From the IMG/VR virus record IMGVR_UViG_3300034407_000244, positions 1-22,945 of that record: a stretch of 22,945 nucleotides of DNA. One strand, 5' to 3'. Below are positions 1 to 4,912 of the stretch, piece by piece. Each line of letters begins with the position of its first letter. Positions within the stretch are counted from its first letter, which is position 1. Source of the stretch: a virus. The translations under genes were made by a program, and so were the position numbers. The notes below the pieces were generated by a model. That model did not search any database and was not told where the DNA came from. It saw only the letters and a program-made list of their open reading frames with translations.

Positions 1-215
1 TGAAGACGAACAATTGTGAGTATACAGCCTGCAGCAGGAGGCTGGAGCCCGATCCGATCCCGATACCAGGAGCTTACCTACACCTGAAAGCGAACAATTC
101 TACGCATTGGCAGCGTAAAACAGCCCGATCCAGCCCTCCGATCCCGATGCTACTGGAAATTGTTCGGTAACTCCGTCAGGCGACACGCCATGTGCAGAGC
201 CCGATTATCCCACTC
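1..215. other. Structured non-coding region downstream of terS
   Basis: No open reading frame of useful length is visible on either strand, although a gene beginning to the left of the window cannot be excluded. The stretch is visibly richer in G and C than most of the window. It carries three exact copies of CGAACAATT (7-15, 91-99, and inverted at 158-166). It also carries a duplicated block: AGCCCGATCC at 46-55 and 122-131, a third partial copy at 198-206, and CCGATCCCGAT at 54-64 and 138-148. A short hairpin pairs CAGCCT (25-30) with AGGCTG (39-44) around the palindrome CTGCAG. It lies directly after the small terminase gene, so a packaging (pac/cos) site or replication origin is a reasonable inference, but nothing in the sequence proves either. 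Confidence 0.55.
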
Positions 216-728
216 TTAACTATTTTTGCCTATCTTTTTTGGGTGTATATGGGTGACGTTAGCTTTTTTCATTCTATCCTGTGCTTTTCGTTGCAGATTC
301 TCCAGTTCAGCAAGAATATCCTCCTTCGTCATGCTATCTACTTTCTCATGTAGTACATGAGCCTTGTTTACAAGCAGTCCAGAAGCCTTTAAGCGTAATT
401 CTTCAGCCCGAATAGCTTCGCTATACCTTTCACGCTCCAGAGCCTCGTTACGGATCTTTAAAAGATCCCGAAGCGACTTATCAAGCGTTACACCAAACCT
501 TGACCTGTTCTCTTCCTGCATTTCTTGCCATCGCTCCTGCACCACAGGATTTCTGAGCAACCTCACTGCATCAACACTTGGATTACTATATCCAGCTTGT
601 CTGGCTGCATTTGTCTGCGTCATATCCTTATGGATAAAATTATCGAGAAAATCCTGTTGGCGTTGCGTTAACCTTTTCAGTCCTTTGTCTCTTTGTTCCT
701 TTGGTAAATTTTCGCCTACTTTTGGCAT
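216..728 (-). CDS. terS: Terminase small subunit
   Basis: 170 aa. The protein recognises the packaging site on concatemeric phage DNA and loads the large terminase onto it. The N-terminal part (about residues 20-75) matches the Terminase_2 pattern: LTQRQQDFLDNFI, then TQTNAARQAGYS, then RLLRNPVVQERW, which is the helix-turn-helix DNA-binding region of this family. The C-terminal half is charged and helical, as expected for oligomerisation and contact with the large subunit, and ends in a basic tail. The ATG at 728 follows AAGGAG by 9 nt. The large subunit would be expected next (to the left) but is not in the window. The two non-coding stretches on either side of this gene are the repeat-rich ones. 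The family assignment is strong; the site it recognises is unknown. Confidence 0.88.
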   Translation of the reverse strand: MPKVGENLPKEQRDKGLKRLTQRQQDFLDNFIHKDMTQTNAARQAGYSNPSVDAVRLLRNPVVQERWQEMQEENRSRFGVTLDKSLRDLLKIRNEALERERYSEAIRAEELRLKASGLLVNKAHVLHEKVDSMTKEDILAELENLQRKAQDRMKKANVTHIHPKKIGKNS

Positions 729-776
729 ACGTTTTCACTCCTTGTCGTTACGTTAAATAGGGTTGGGGGAGGTGGG

Positions 777-825
777 TTACTTACCACCCCCCTATACCCC
801 CTATAGGGGGGGAAGTTCGGTAAGT
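777..825. repeat. Strong G/C-run hairpin upstream of terS
   Basis: CCCCCCTATA (787-796) and TATAGGGGGG (802-811) form a perfect 10-bp stem around the loop CCCCC. An outer pair, ACTTACC (779-785) with GGTAAGT (819-825), can extend it. It stands between the zinc-finger gene and terS in about 180 nt without a credible gene. There is no T-run after the stem on the minus strand, so it is not a typical intrinsic terminator. A protein-binding, packaging or translational-control structure is more likely. Confidence 0.6.
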
Positions 826-986
826 TGGTAAGTAGCAATAAAATCAATGACTTACAAGCTAAAATCAACTTACCATGATAAACGGGAAGTTCCGTAAGTA
901 AATCGAATTTATTCAATAATATCAACAACTTCCGACTTCCCGTCAAATTTACTTCCCGTGGAAGTTGGTAAGTTGGTAAGTAAATC
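811..986. repeat. Cluster of GGAAGTT/GGTAAGT direct and inverted repeats
   Basis: GGAAGTTC followed by GGTAAGTTGGTAAGTA begins at 811. A copy lacking only one C begins at 960. A shorter relative, GGGAAGTTCCGTAAGTA, spans 884-900. Inverted copies are AACTTACC at 867-874 and AACTTCC near 927. The cluster runs from the non-coding gap upstream of terS into the last codons of the zinc-finger gene (909-1271), so it constrains both. Repeated short units of this kind are typical of binding arrays such as iterons or packaging sites; the function here is inferred. Confidence 0.6.
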
Positions 987-1271
987 ATCATAAATCCGAA
1001 CAATTTTCGAGTTTGAGGTGCACCTGTACCAGTTACCTGTTTGAGTCTGTTTATAGTCCATTTTACCCAGTGCTTTGGTAAACGCAAATTCACATTCAAA
1101 GCAATATTTTTCCGAACAATTCATGTAATGCTCAATGTCCAGATCCAAGTTCTGGGCTAATCCAAATTTAACAAAGCAACCCATACACAGGCTTTTGTCC
1201 ATTAATGGAAACGCCATACCCCGAACAATTCTCTCGTTACAGTTGCAGCATCTTTTACTTTTAGCTTTCAT
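909..1271 (-). CDS. Small cysteine-rich zinc-finger-like protein
   Basis: 120 aa, function not recognised. Cysteines come in metal-binding spacing: C8/C9 with C11, C29-x2-C32, then C52-x4-C57-x2-C60. One or two zinc ribbons in the first half are therefore likely, suggesting DNA, RNA or protein binding in the cytoplasm. The second half has no motif I can name. The ATG at 1271 is preceded by GGAGG with a 6-nt spacer. The start overlaps the end of the 79-aa gene by 11 nt, so the two are translationally coupled in one leftward operon. Three exact copies of CGAACAATT lie inside this gene (997, 1113, 1222), the densest coding cluster in the window. The last codons lie in the GGAAGTT/GGTAAGT repeat cluster, so the C-terminus may be shaped by DNA-level selection. 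Confidence 0.7.
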   Translation of the reverse strand: MKAKSKRCCNCNERIVRGMAFPLMDKSLCMGCFVKFGLAQNLDLDIEHYMNCSEKYCFECEFAFTKALGKMDYKQTQTGNWYRCTSNSKIVRIYDDLLTNLPTSTGSKFDGKSEVVDIIE

Positions 1272-1500
1272 TTACGACCTCCTTCCCAAAAGTTCCATCT
1301 TTTACTTTATTTATTTTGTCCCAATATTCCTTTTCATACTTTTTTAATTGTTTAACAGTTATGCCAAAATCGGCACAAACTCTTCTAATGACTTCTTTTT
1401 GAGACTCTCTTCTATATCCAAACCTACTGATTAATAATGAAGCTCTGGAACATTTATAATATAAAGAGTTTGGATCTCTTAAATCATCTATTCTGCTCAT
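1261..1500 (-). CDS. Small hypothetical protein, possible HTH
   Basis: 79 aa, not recognised. The middle (about residues 37-60, containing RRVCADFGITVKQLKKYEKE) has the helix-turn-helix look of a small DNA-binding protein: a helix, a glycine turn and a second basic-aromatic helix. The ends are polar and charged, and there is no signal peptide or membrane segment. The ATG at 1500 has GGAGG 7 nt upstream, placed inside the end of the 42-aa gene. It overlaps that gene by 17 nt and the zinc-finger gene by 11 nt, which fixes it as a member of a tightly coupled operon. A role in DNA binding is inference only. Confidence 0.65.
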   Translation of the reverse strand: MSRIDDLRDPNSLYYKCSRASLLISRFGYRRESQKEVIRRVCADFGITVKQLKKYEKEYWDKINKVKDGTFGKEVVNES

Positions 1501-1612
1501 AAGCTAACCTCCGATCCAATTGACGTTGCGATTTCTTAGCCTTTTTCTTCATGCTCTTCTCCCATTTACGGGATGTAGAGTGCGTTTTTGATAACATATC
1601 CTTGTGCTTCAT
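1484..1612 (-). CDS. Very small basic protein (42 aa)
   Basis: Found by reading the gap between two genes. The frame opens with MKHKDMLSKTHSTSRKWEK and closes with DRRLAYEQNR and TGA. It is strongly basic, with a KKKAKK run in the middle, and probably one long helix. Support for its reality: the ATG directly abuts the TAG of the 76-aa gene; GGAG stands 6 nt before the ATG; and its 3' end overlaps the next gene by 17 nt while containing that gene's ribosome-binding site. It has no recognisable family. The charge suggests nucleic-acid binding, but that is a guess. Without it there would be an unexplained 112-nt gap in an otherwise gapless operon. Confidence 0.6.
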   Translation of the reverse strand: MKHKDMLSKTHSTSRKWEKSMKKKAKKSQRQLDRRLAYEQNR

Positions 1613-1843
1613 CTACGACTCCATGACACAACTTGTATGAATTGATACAGACTCTGGTCGATTTCCAAACTCTTGTCTAATTCTAAGTCTAACCAACTTT
1701 TTAGAGTGCTTAATGTCATCTTCACACTCAGCTACAGTTTGATACTTGACCTGGCTTTGGTGCCACATACACTTCGTTATGCCACCATCGTGCCGACTTC
1801 CTGCGATCCATACCACACATATATACAAAATCATCTTCGACAT
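1613..1843 (-). CDS. Small probable exported cysteine-containing protein
   Basis: 76 aa, not recognised at family level. The N-terminus, MSKMILYICVVWIAG, is a short hydrophobic stretch of signal-peptide or membrane-anchor type, followed by a polar domain with cysteines at about 25, 40 and 72. Small phage proteins with this layout are common in marine phage accessory regions and are thought to act in the envelope or periplasm. It could be a lysis accessory such as a holin, but one short hydrophobic segment is weak evidence. Start at 1843; AAGG lies about 10 nt upstream, a poor ribosome-binding site. The gene abuts the 42-aa gene downstream. Confidence 0.6.
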   Translation of the reverse strand: MSKMILYICVVWIAGSRHDGGITKCMWHQSQVKYQTVAECEDDIKHSKKLVRLRIRQEFGNRPESVSIHTSCVMES

Positions 1844-1875
1844 AATTTAACTACCTTAATATAAATTTTATCTAA

Positions 1876-1906
1876 CAACGACAACTCCCGTTGGGGAGTT
1901 GCGTTG
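1876..1906. terminator. Hairpin in a 99-nt gap, possible terminator
   Basis: CAACTCCC (1882-1889) pairs with GGGAGTTG (1894-1901) around GTTG. CAACG (1876-1880) with CGTTG (1902-1906) extends the stem to 13 bp with one bulged A. It lies downstream of the metalloprotease gene and upstream of the 76-aa gene. On the minus strand the stem is followed only by an AT-rich stretch without a clean T-run, so termination would be partial; an mRNA-stability or processing structure is equally possible. Confidence 0.45.
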
Positions 1907-1942
1907 TGCATATGATTGATAAGATTTTTCATAAAAACCTTA

Positions 1943-2359
1943 TTAAACTGCGATTTGTTCTTCATCGTCCCTGTGACAGGGATTCCACCTTTGTTGGATC
2001 TCCCTACTTTCCTCTTCACTAACACCATAAGACGATAAAGCCCTCGACATGACACGATCTGCCGTATCTGTCCATACTTTTGCATTAAGCATTGCCCAAA
2101 TCCACGCACCAATTTCTCTCTCCTTTACTGTGTTGTTATAAGATTGATTTCTACCCATGATATGCCCAATTTCGTGCAAAGCTGACACATAATAGCCCGT
2201 ATTCTTAGTCGGTCTAATATGTATATGCCTTTGACTAGGGCTGGCATAGTAATTAGGAACGGCATCATCTAACGATTGATAAGTAACAGTTATGCCATGA
2301 TCTGCACACAACTGCTGAATATGTAAAGCCATATCAATACGCTTAACCAATGGTCTCAT
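1943..2359 (-). CDS. ImmA/IrrE-type zinc metalloprotease-like protein
   Basis: 138 aa. The zinc-protease motif is HEIGH (residues 62-66), giving two zinc histidines and the catalytic glutamate. A downstream glutamate in EREIGAWIWAM (about residue 82) is in the right place for the third ligand and has the E-x-x-A-W look of ImmA/IrrE-like domains. Family members cleave phage or mobile-element repressors, or regulators of stress responses. Here the substrate is unknown; it may be a host regulator or a toxin-antitoxin component. The frame is open upstream to 2449, but I chose the ATG at 2359 because GAGGAGG lies 6 nt before it and the longer form would bury the previous gene. It overlaps the 60-aa gene by 17 nt. 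No adjacent XRE repressor, the usual partner of ImmA, is visible. Confidence 0.72.
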   Translation of the reverse strand: MRPLVKRIDMALHIQQLCADHGITVTYQSLDDAVPNYYASPSQRHIHIRPTKNTGYYVSALHEIGHIMGRNQSYNNTVKEREIGAWIWAMLNAKVWTDTADRVMSRALSSYGVSEEESREIQQRWNPCHRDDEEQIAV

Positions 2360-2525
2360 ATTGTGCCTCCTCAGTTTCAATTTCGTCACGAACATATTCT
2401 GCCCAATGTTCGCCATGATCTTCATTAATTCTAGCGATAGCTTGATCATTTGTCATGCTATCATCAGTTAAATAGGAATAAAACTCTTGCATTATTCCCA
2501 TCATTTTATCTTTGTATCTACTCAT
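2343..2525 (-). CDS. Small acidic hypothetical protein
   Basis: 60 aa, function not recognised. It is acidic and mostly helical, with no cysteine, signal or membrane segment. The ATG at 2525 is preceded by GGGAG with a 7-nt spacer. The final codons contain the ribosome-binding site of the metalloprotease gene, and the two overlap by 17 nt, so co-expression and perhaps a functional pairing (inhibitor or cofactor of the protease) are plausible inferences. It is the first gene after a candidate promoter at 2555-2583. Confidence 0.65.
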   Translation of the reverse strand: MSRYKDKMMGIMQEFYSYLTDDSMTNDQAIARINEDHGEHWAEYVRDEIETEEAQYETIG

Positions 2526-2554
2526 CTACTTGCTCCCTTTGATAGTTAAAGATA

Positions 2555-2583
2555 TTATTACATTGTATTGATTGCAAGATCAA
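2555..2583 (-). promoter_or_regulatory. Candidate sigma70-type promoter
   Basis: On the minus strand, TTGATC (2578-2583) is followed by a 17-nt spacer and TAATAA (2555-2560). The spacer contains AATCAATAC, and the downstream leader contains TTAACTATC; both are also found in the stronger promoter at 4539-4566. The -35 box overlaps the stop codon of the 408-aa gene. It would drive the operon from 2525 leftward toward terS. Confidence 0.4.
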
Positions 2584-3806
2584 TTACTTTTTTGCAAATT
2601 ATAGTCATTGATCTTTTCACCATACGCTTTGCTACCAGCTTCACATTCAGCAACCCAAATTCTTTTGGTAATGTTACCTTGTGCATCACGATAGCGTCTC
2701 CAATGTCCACGTCTTTTATGCCACTTTTTAGGTGTACCATGACCACTGAAAATCTTTTCATATACAGTTTTACCTCTTGGTTTAGGTAATTCTATATTTA
2801 AAAGGCTATATTCGTTTGTAGGGACACTTCTACCAAACCTTATGTGCTTTATCTTATGTTTGGCAGGTTTCTGTACCTGCTTGACGATTAAATCGTAATT
2901 AAGGATAGATAATACACTAACAATAAATCGAATGTCTCCACCACTAATTAACTGCAAATGTTGCTCTGATATTTTTGTCATCGATTCTACACTCCATCCT
3001 TGTTTAAACTGTTCTTTTGGTATCATCCAATGCATGGCTCTACCTTGCACTGTTGTCACTCTTGAATAAATGTCGTGCATAATGCCATAATCTTCTCCTT
3101 TTTCATCTAAAGATTTGGCTTTAAATCTTTCCTTTTCTTCTGCAAAATACATTAATGTGTAAGGTGCTCCAATAATCTTCTGACTTTGAGCAACTGTCTC
3201 TTTATTAAAAGTGTCTGCATCTAACATATAATTTCTAAACTCGGTAGGTAAATCTTGTGCTTTTGCTTCATTAAATTTAAACTGACGAAAAGCTTTGTTC
3301 ATATCCCAATCTTCATCATTACGAACAATACTAGCTAAAGGTGAAGCAAACCATTTTTTATCAATCATTAACCACATCTCATACATAAACCAACTGTCAC
3401 CCGTTGGTGATTCATAATGGTATATGTGATAACCAATTCTCTCAGCATGATCCTCTGGAAACTTAATTTTATCTCTATACTGTGGCAAATATTTCTCATA
3501 CATATGCCATAAGGCATTAACACGATAATCTTCATCCCATTCAATAAACATATTCTTAAATGGTGGTATGGCACGTTTCATCATCTCTAATAAAACTTTT
3601 GGCTTTGACATAGAAGCTTCAACTGCATGATCAATAAGCTTATTAGACACAATAAACTTCTGAGCCTGCACCAATGCAGATTGAGTCTCCCTTATCTTGC
3701 CCTCAGCTATGGAACCCCCTACATAGTTATAAAAGGTTCTTCTTGGTTGCGACATAGCACCAATAATTTCACTTGCCATCAATGGTTTTTCAAATTTATC
3801 TTCCAT
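2580..3806 (-). CDS. Conserved-looking phage protein of unknown function (408 aa)
   Basis: I do not recognise a characterised family. The N-terminal third includes ASEIIGAMSQPRRTFYNYVGG. The middle is rich in Trp, Tyr and Met (FEW, WHMYEKY, WFMYEMWLMID), consistent with a compact soluble domain. The C-terminus is a basic tail with the pattern H-x-x-RGHWRRYR followed by IWVAECEAGS (about residues 362-393); I believe similar H..RGHWR...WV..c..G tails recur in uncharacterised phage proteins, which would suggest nucleic-acid contact. There is no Walker motif, HExxH or clear nuclease signature. Start ATG at 3806. A complete tRNA-Cys gene lies immediately upstream in the same direction. It is by far the largest gene in this accessory stretch, so it is not likely to be spurious. 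Confidence 0.75.
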   Translation of the reverse strand: MEDKFEKPLMASEIIGAMSQPRRTFYNYVGGSIAEGKIRETQSALVQAQKFIVSNKLIDHAVEASMSKPKVLLEMMKRAIPPFKNMFIEWDEDYRVNALWHMYEKYLPQYRDKIKFPEDHAERIGYHIYHYESPTGDSWFMYEMWLMIDKKWFASPLASIVRNDEDWDMNKAFRQFKFNEAKAQDLPTEFRNYMLDADTFNKETVAQSQKIIGAPYTLMYFAEEKERFKAKSLDEKGEDYGIMHDIYSRVTTVQGRAMHWMIPKEQFKQGWSVESMTKISEQHLQLISGGDIRFIVSVLSILNYDLIVKQVQKPAKHKIKHIRFGRSVPTNEYSLLNIELPKPRGKTVYEKIFSGHGTPKKWHKRRGHWRRYRDAQGNITKRIWVAECEAGSKAYGEKINDYNLQKSN

Positions 3807-3822
3807 AATAAACTCCTAATTT

Positions 3823-3896
3823 TGGAGAGGTAGAGGGGAATCGAACCCCTGTAAATGGTTTTGCAGACCATCTCCTAACCACTCGGACACTACCTC
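3823..3896 (-). tRNA. tRNA-Cys (GCA)
   Basis: A complete 74-nt cloverleaf. Acceptor GAGGTAG pairs with CTACCTC. D arm TCC/GGA encloses a 9-nt loop. The anticodon stem ATGGT/ACCAT encloses CTGCAAA, giving anticodon GCA. The variable loop is 4 nt and the T arm AGGGG/CCCCT encloses TTCGATT. The discriminator is T (U73, the cysteine identity base) and CCA is encoded. All stems are intact, so it should be functional. Its first base coincides with the last base of the stop codon of the 61-aa gene, so it must be cut from a polycistronic transcript. Confidence 0.95.
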
Positions 3897-4081
3897 TAAT
3901 ATTTTTTAACAATTGGTGCATTATAAATTTTAGACTGCTCCTCAGCAACTTTCATGGCTTTCTTATATGGAACGTCAAATGCTTTACCAAATGACATTCC
4001 ACTACCATTCTTCTCCCAAAGAACAACCTGGACATTATAATTTTTATCTTCCCAATGTTTTTCTATTCTGACCTCATACAT
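3896..4081 (-). CDS. Small hypothetical protein ending in the tRNA gene
   Basis: 61 aa, not recognised. The predicted fold is a short beta sheet (MYEVRIEKHW, YNVQVVLWEK) followed by an amphipathic helix (KKAMKVAEEQSKIY), a small soluble alpha/beta domain. ATG at 4081 with GGAG 6 nt upstream. Its TAG stop occupies 3896-3898 and shares one base with the 5' end of tRNA-Cys. Nine bases separate its start from the end of the 83-aa gene. Processing of the tRNA from the transcript would trim the message exactly at its stop codon. Confidence 0.65.
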   Translation of the reverse strand: MYEVRIEKHWEDKNYNVQVVLWEKNGSGMSFGKAFDVPYKKAMKVAEEQSKIYNAPIVKKY

Positions 4082-4090
4082 TTTATTCTC

Positions 4091-4342
4091 CTATGGTCTA
4101 TAAATTACATACTCATTCTCTAACTTGTGTTTTAAATCTTTTAACACAACGTAAGACTCTTGAGTATCTTGAGTACACTTCTTAACATCTCTCTTCTCAA
4201 TCACTTTTAAAATATGATCAATAGCTAAAATAGCATCGGATGTTAAAGAACTTGATGGGCGATCTAAGATCTCATTCTCGTGATCTAAAAAACGATCTAA
4301 ATCCTCCCAATCCTGTATTGACATTTCATTAGCTTTTACCAT
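4091..4342 (-). CDS. Small acidic helical hypothetical protein
   Basis: 83 aa, not recognised. It is acidic and almost wholly helical by composition, with a WEDLDRFLDHENEIL segment near the N-terminus and heptad-like leucine/isoleucine spacing later (AIDHILKVIE, VLKDLKHKLENE), suggesting a coiled-coil or helical bundle. The ATG at 4342 is preceded by GGAGGAG with 7-9 nt spacing. It overlaps the preceding 58-aa gene by 14 nt, so translation is coupled. An adaptor or inhibitor role is plausible for small acidic early phage proteins but is inference. Confidence 0.65.
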   Translation of the reverse strand: MVKANEMSIQDWEDLDRFLDHENEILDRPSSSLTSDAILAIDHILKVIEKRDVKKCTQDTQESYVVLKDLKHKLENEYVIYRP

Positions 4343-4505
4343 GTAACTTCTCCTCCAATAATTGGTTAATTTTCTCGATTTGTGGTGAAATCATTTTCAC
4401 CAAACTATTGACCTCGTCTGAATAATTCAAAGTCCTGGTCTTAATGATTTCAAAAAGCATATCGTCAAACTGCCTTTTTATTTCTAATGTTGTTTTTCTA
4501 CCCAT
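4329..4505 (-). CDS. Small helical protein (58 aa), first gene after the promoter
   Basis: Read directly from the sequence. It begins MGRKTTLEIKRQFDDMLFEI, ends QLLEEKLHGKS and stops at TAA (4329-4331). GGAGG stands 5 nt before the ATG. The gene ends inside the start of the 83-aa gene (14-nt overlap) and carries that gene's ribosome-binding site. It begins 33 nt downstream of a near-consensus promoter, making it the first early product of this operon. It is highly charged and helical with a basic N-terminus and could be a small nucleic-acid-binding or coiled-coil protein; I do not recognise it. Confidence 0.68.
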   Translation of the reverse strand: MGRKTTLEIKRQFDDMLFEIIKTRTLNYSDEVNSLVKMISPQIEKINQLLEEKLHGKS

Positions 4506-4538
4506 TCTGACCTCCTAAAAGATAGTTAATAATAGTTC

Positions 4539-4566
4539 AATATAGTATTGATTACATATATGTCAA
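4539..4566 (-). promoter_or_regulatory. Near-consensus sigma70 promoter with palindromic spacer
   Basis: Minus strand: TTGACA (complement of 4561-4566), a 16-nt spacer, then TATATT (complement of 4539-4544), 33 nt before the 58-aa gene. The -35 box and first part of the spacer form TTGACATATATGTAAT, identical to the promoter at 12248-12275. The segment contains the perfect palindrome ACATATATGT, a possible operator. It lies in a very AT-rich 190-nt intergenic stretch. Confidence 0.75.
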
Positions 4567-4595
4567 CAACTATTGTAATTTTTTTTTAATTAATT

Positions 4596-4623
4596 ATATT
4601 AGAAGAGAATAGAAAATTAACAA
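4596..4623 (-). promoter_or_regulatory. Possible second (tandem) promoter
   Basis: Minus strand: TTGTTA (complement of 4618-4623), a 16-nt spacer, and TAATAT (complement of 4596-4601), just upstream of the stronger promoter and downstream of the terminator. AT-richness makes chance matches likely, so this is a weaker call. Confidence 0.3.
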
Positions 4624-4676
4624 ACCACTACCTATGTAAGATTTGTTGATAACTATTCTTGTAAAGATAAAAAATG

Positions 4677-4696
4677 GGGGTGAAATTTTTCACCCC
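4677..4696. terminator. Rho-independent terminator, probably bidirectional
   Basis: GGGGTGAA (4677-4684) and TTCACCCC (4689-4696) form a perfect stem with a 4-nt loop. On the minus strand the stem is followed by CA and six T (complement of 4669-4674). On the plus strand it is followed by five T. It sits immediately after the last gene of the replication operon (stop at 4700) and closes that operon before the next promoter. Confidence 0.88.
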
Positions 4697-4699
4697 TTT

Positions 4700-4912
4700 T
4701 TAAATATCACTTAATGTACTTTTGGAAAAAACATGAGTCGGCTTTCTTCTGACTCGACCATATTCTTTTTCCTTCGCTGCCCTGGGATCGTCCTCGAATA
4801 ATTGTTCGGACTCATCTAGCTGGTTGGATTTTTCGTTGATTAATTTTTTTGTAAACGCAATCAGTTCGTTGTATTTTTTACTGTTCTTACTGTATTTGCC
4901 CTTCTTAGACAT
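4700..4912 (-). CDS. Small charged hypothetical protein closing the replication operon
   Basis: 70 aa from the ATG at 4912; a GTG at 4945 would give 81 aa. I prefer the ATG because it overlaps the primase-helicase stop by only 8 nt, although neither start has a good ribosome-binding site. The N-terminus is lysine-rich (MSKKGKYSKNSKKYNEL), the middle is acidic (LDESEQLFEDDP) and the C-terminus is basic again (YGRVRRKPTHVF). No family is recognised. It could be an accessory DNA-binding subunit of the preceding primase-helicase, by position only. The acidic part is encoded across one CGAACAATT site at 4800-4808. The strong terminator begins 3 nt after its stop. Confidence 0.6.
   Translation of the reverse strand: MSKKGKYSKNSKKYNELIAFTKKLINEKSNQLDESEQLFEDDPRAAKEKEYGRVRRKPTHVFSKSTLSDI

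Noticed and set aside
716-1099. 127-aa minus-strand frame
   Set aside because: It overlaps the cysteine-rich gene (909-1271), which has a strong ribosome-binding site and metal-binding cysteines. Its leucine/proline-rich composition and overlap into terS look like a shadow frame over the repeat cluster.
1831-2112. 93-aa minus-strand frame
   Set aside because: It lies in another frame over the end of the metalloprotease gene, has no good ribosome-binding site and crosses the hairpin at 1876-1906.
3823-3896. tRNA-Cys as an integration attachment site
   Set aside because: The tRNA is complete on both halves and no integrase or excisionase is in the window; a lysogeny role would need evidence from the rest of the genome.
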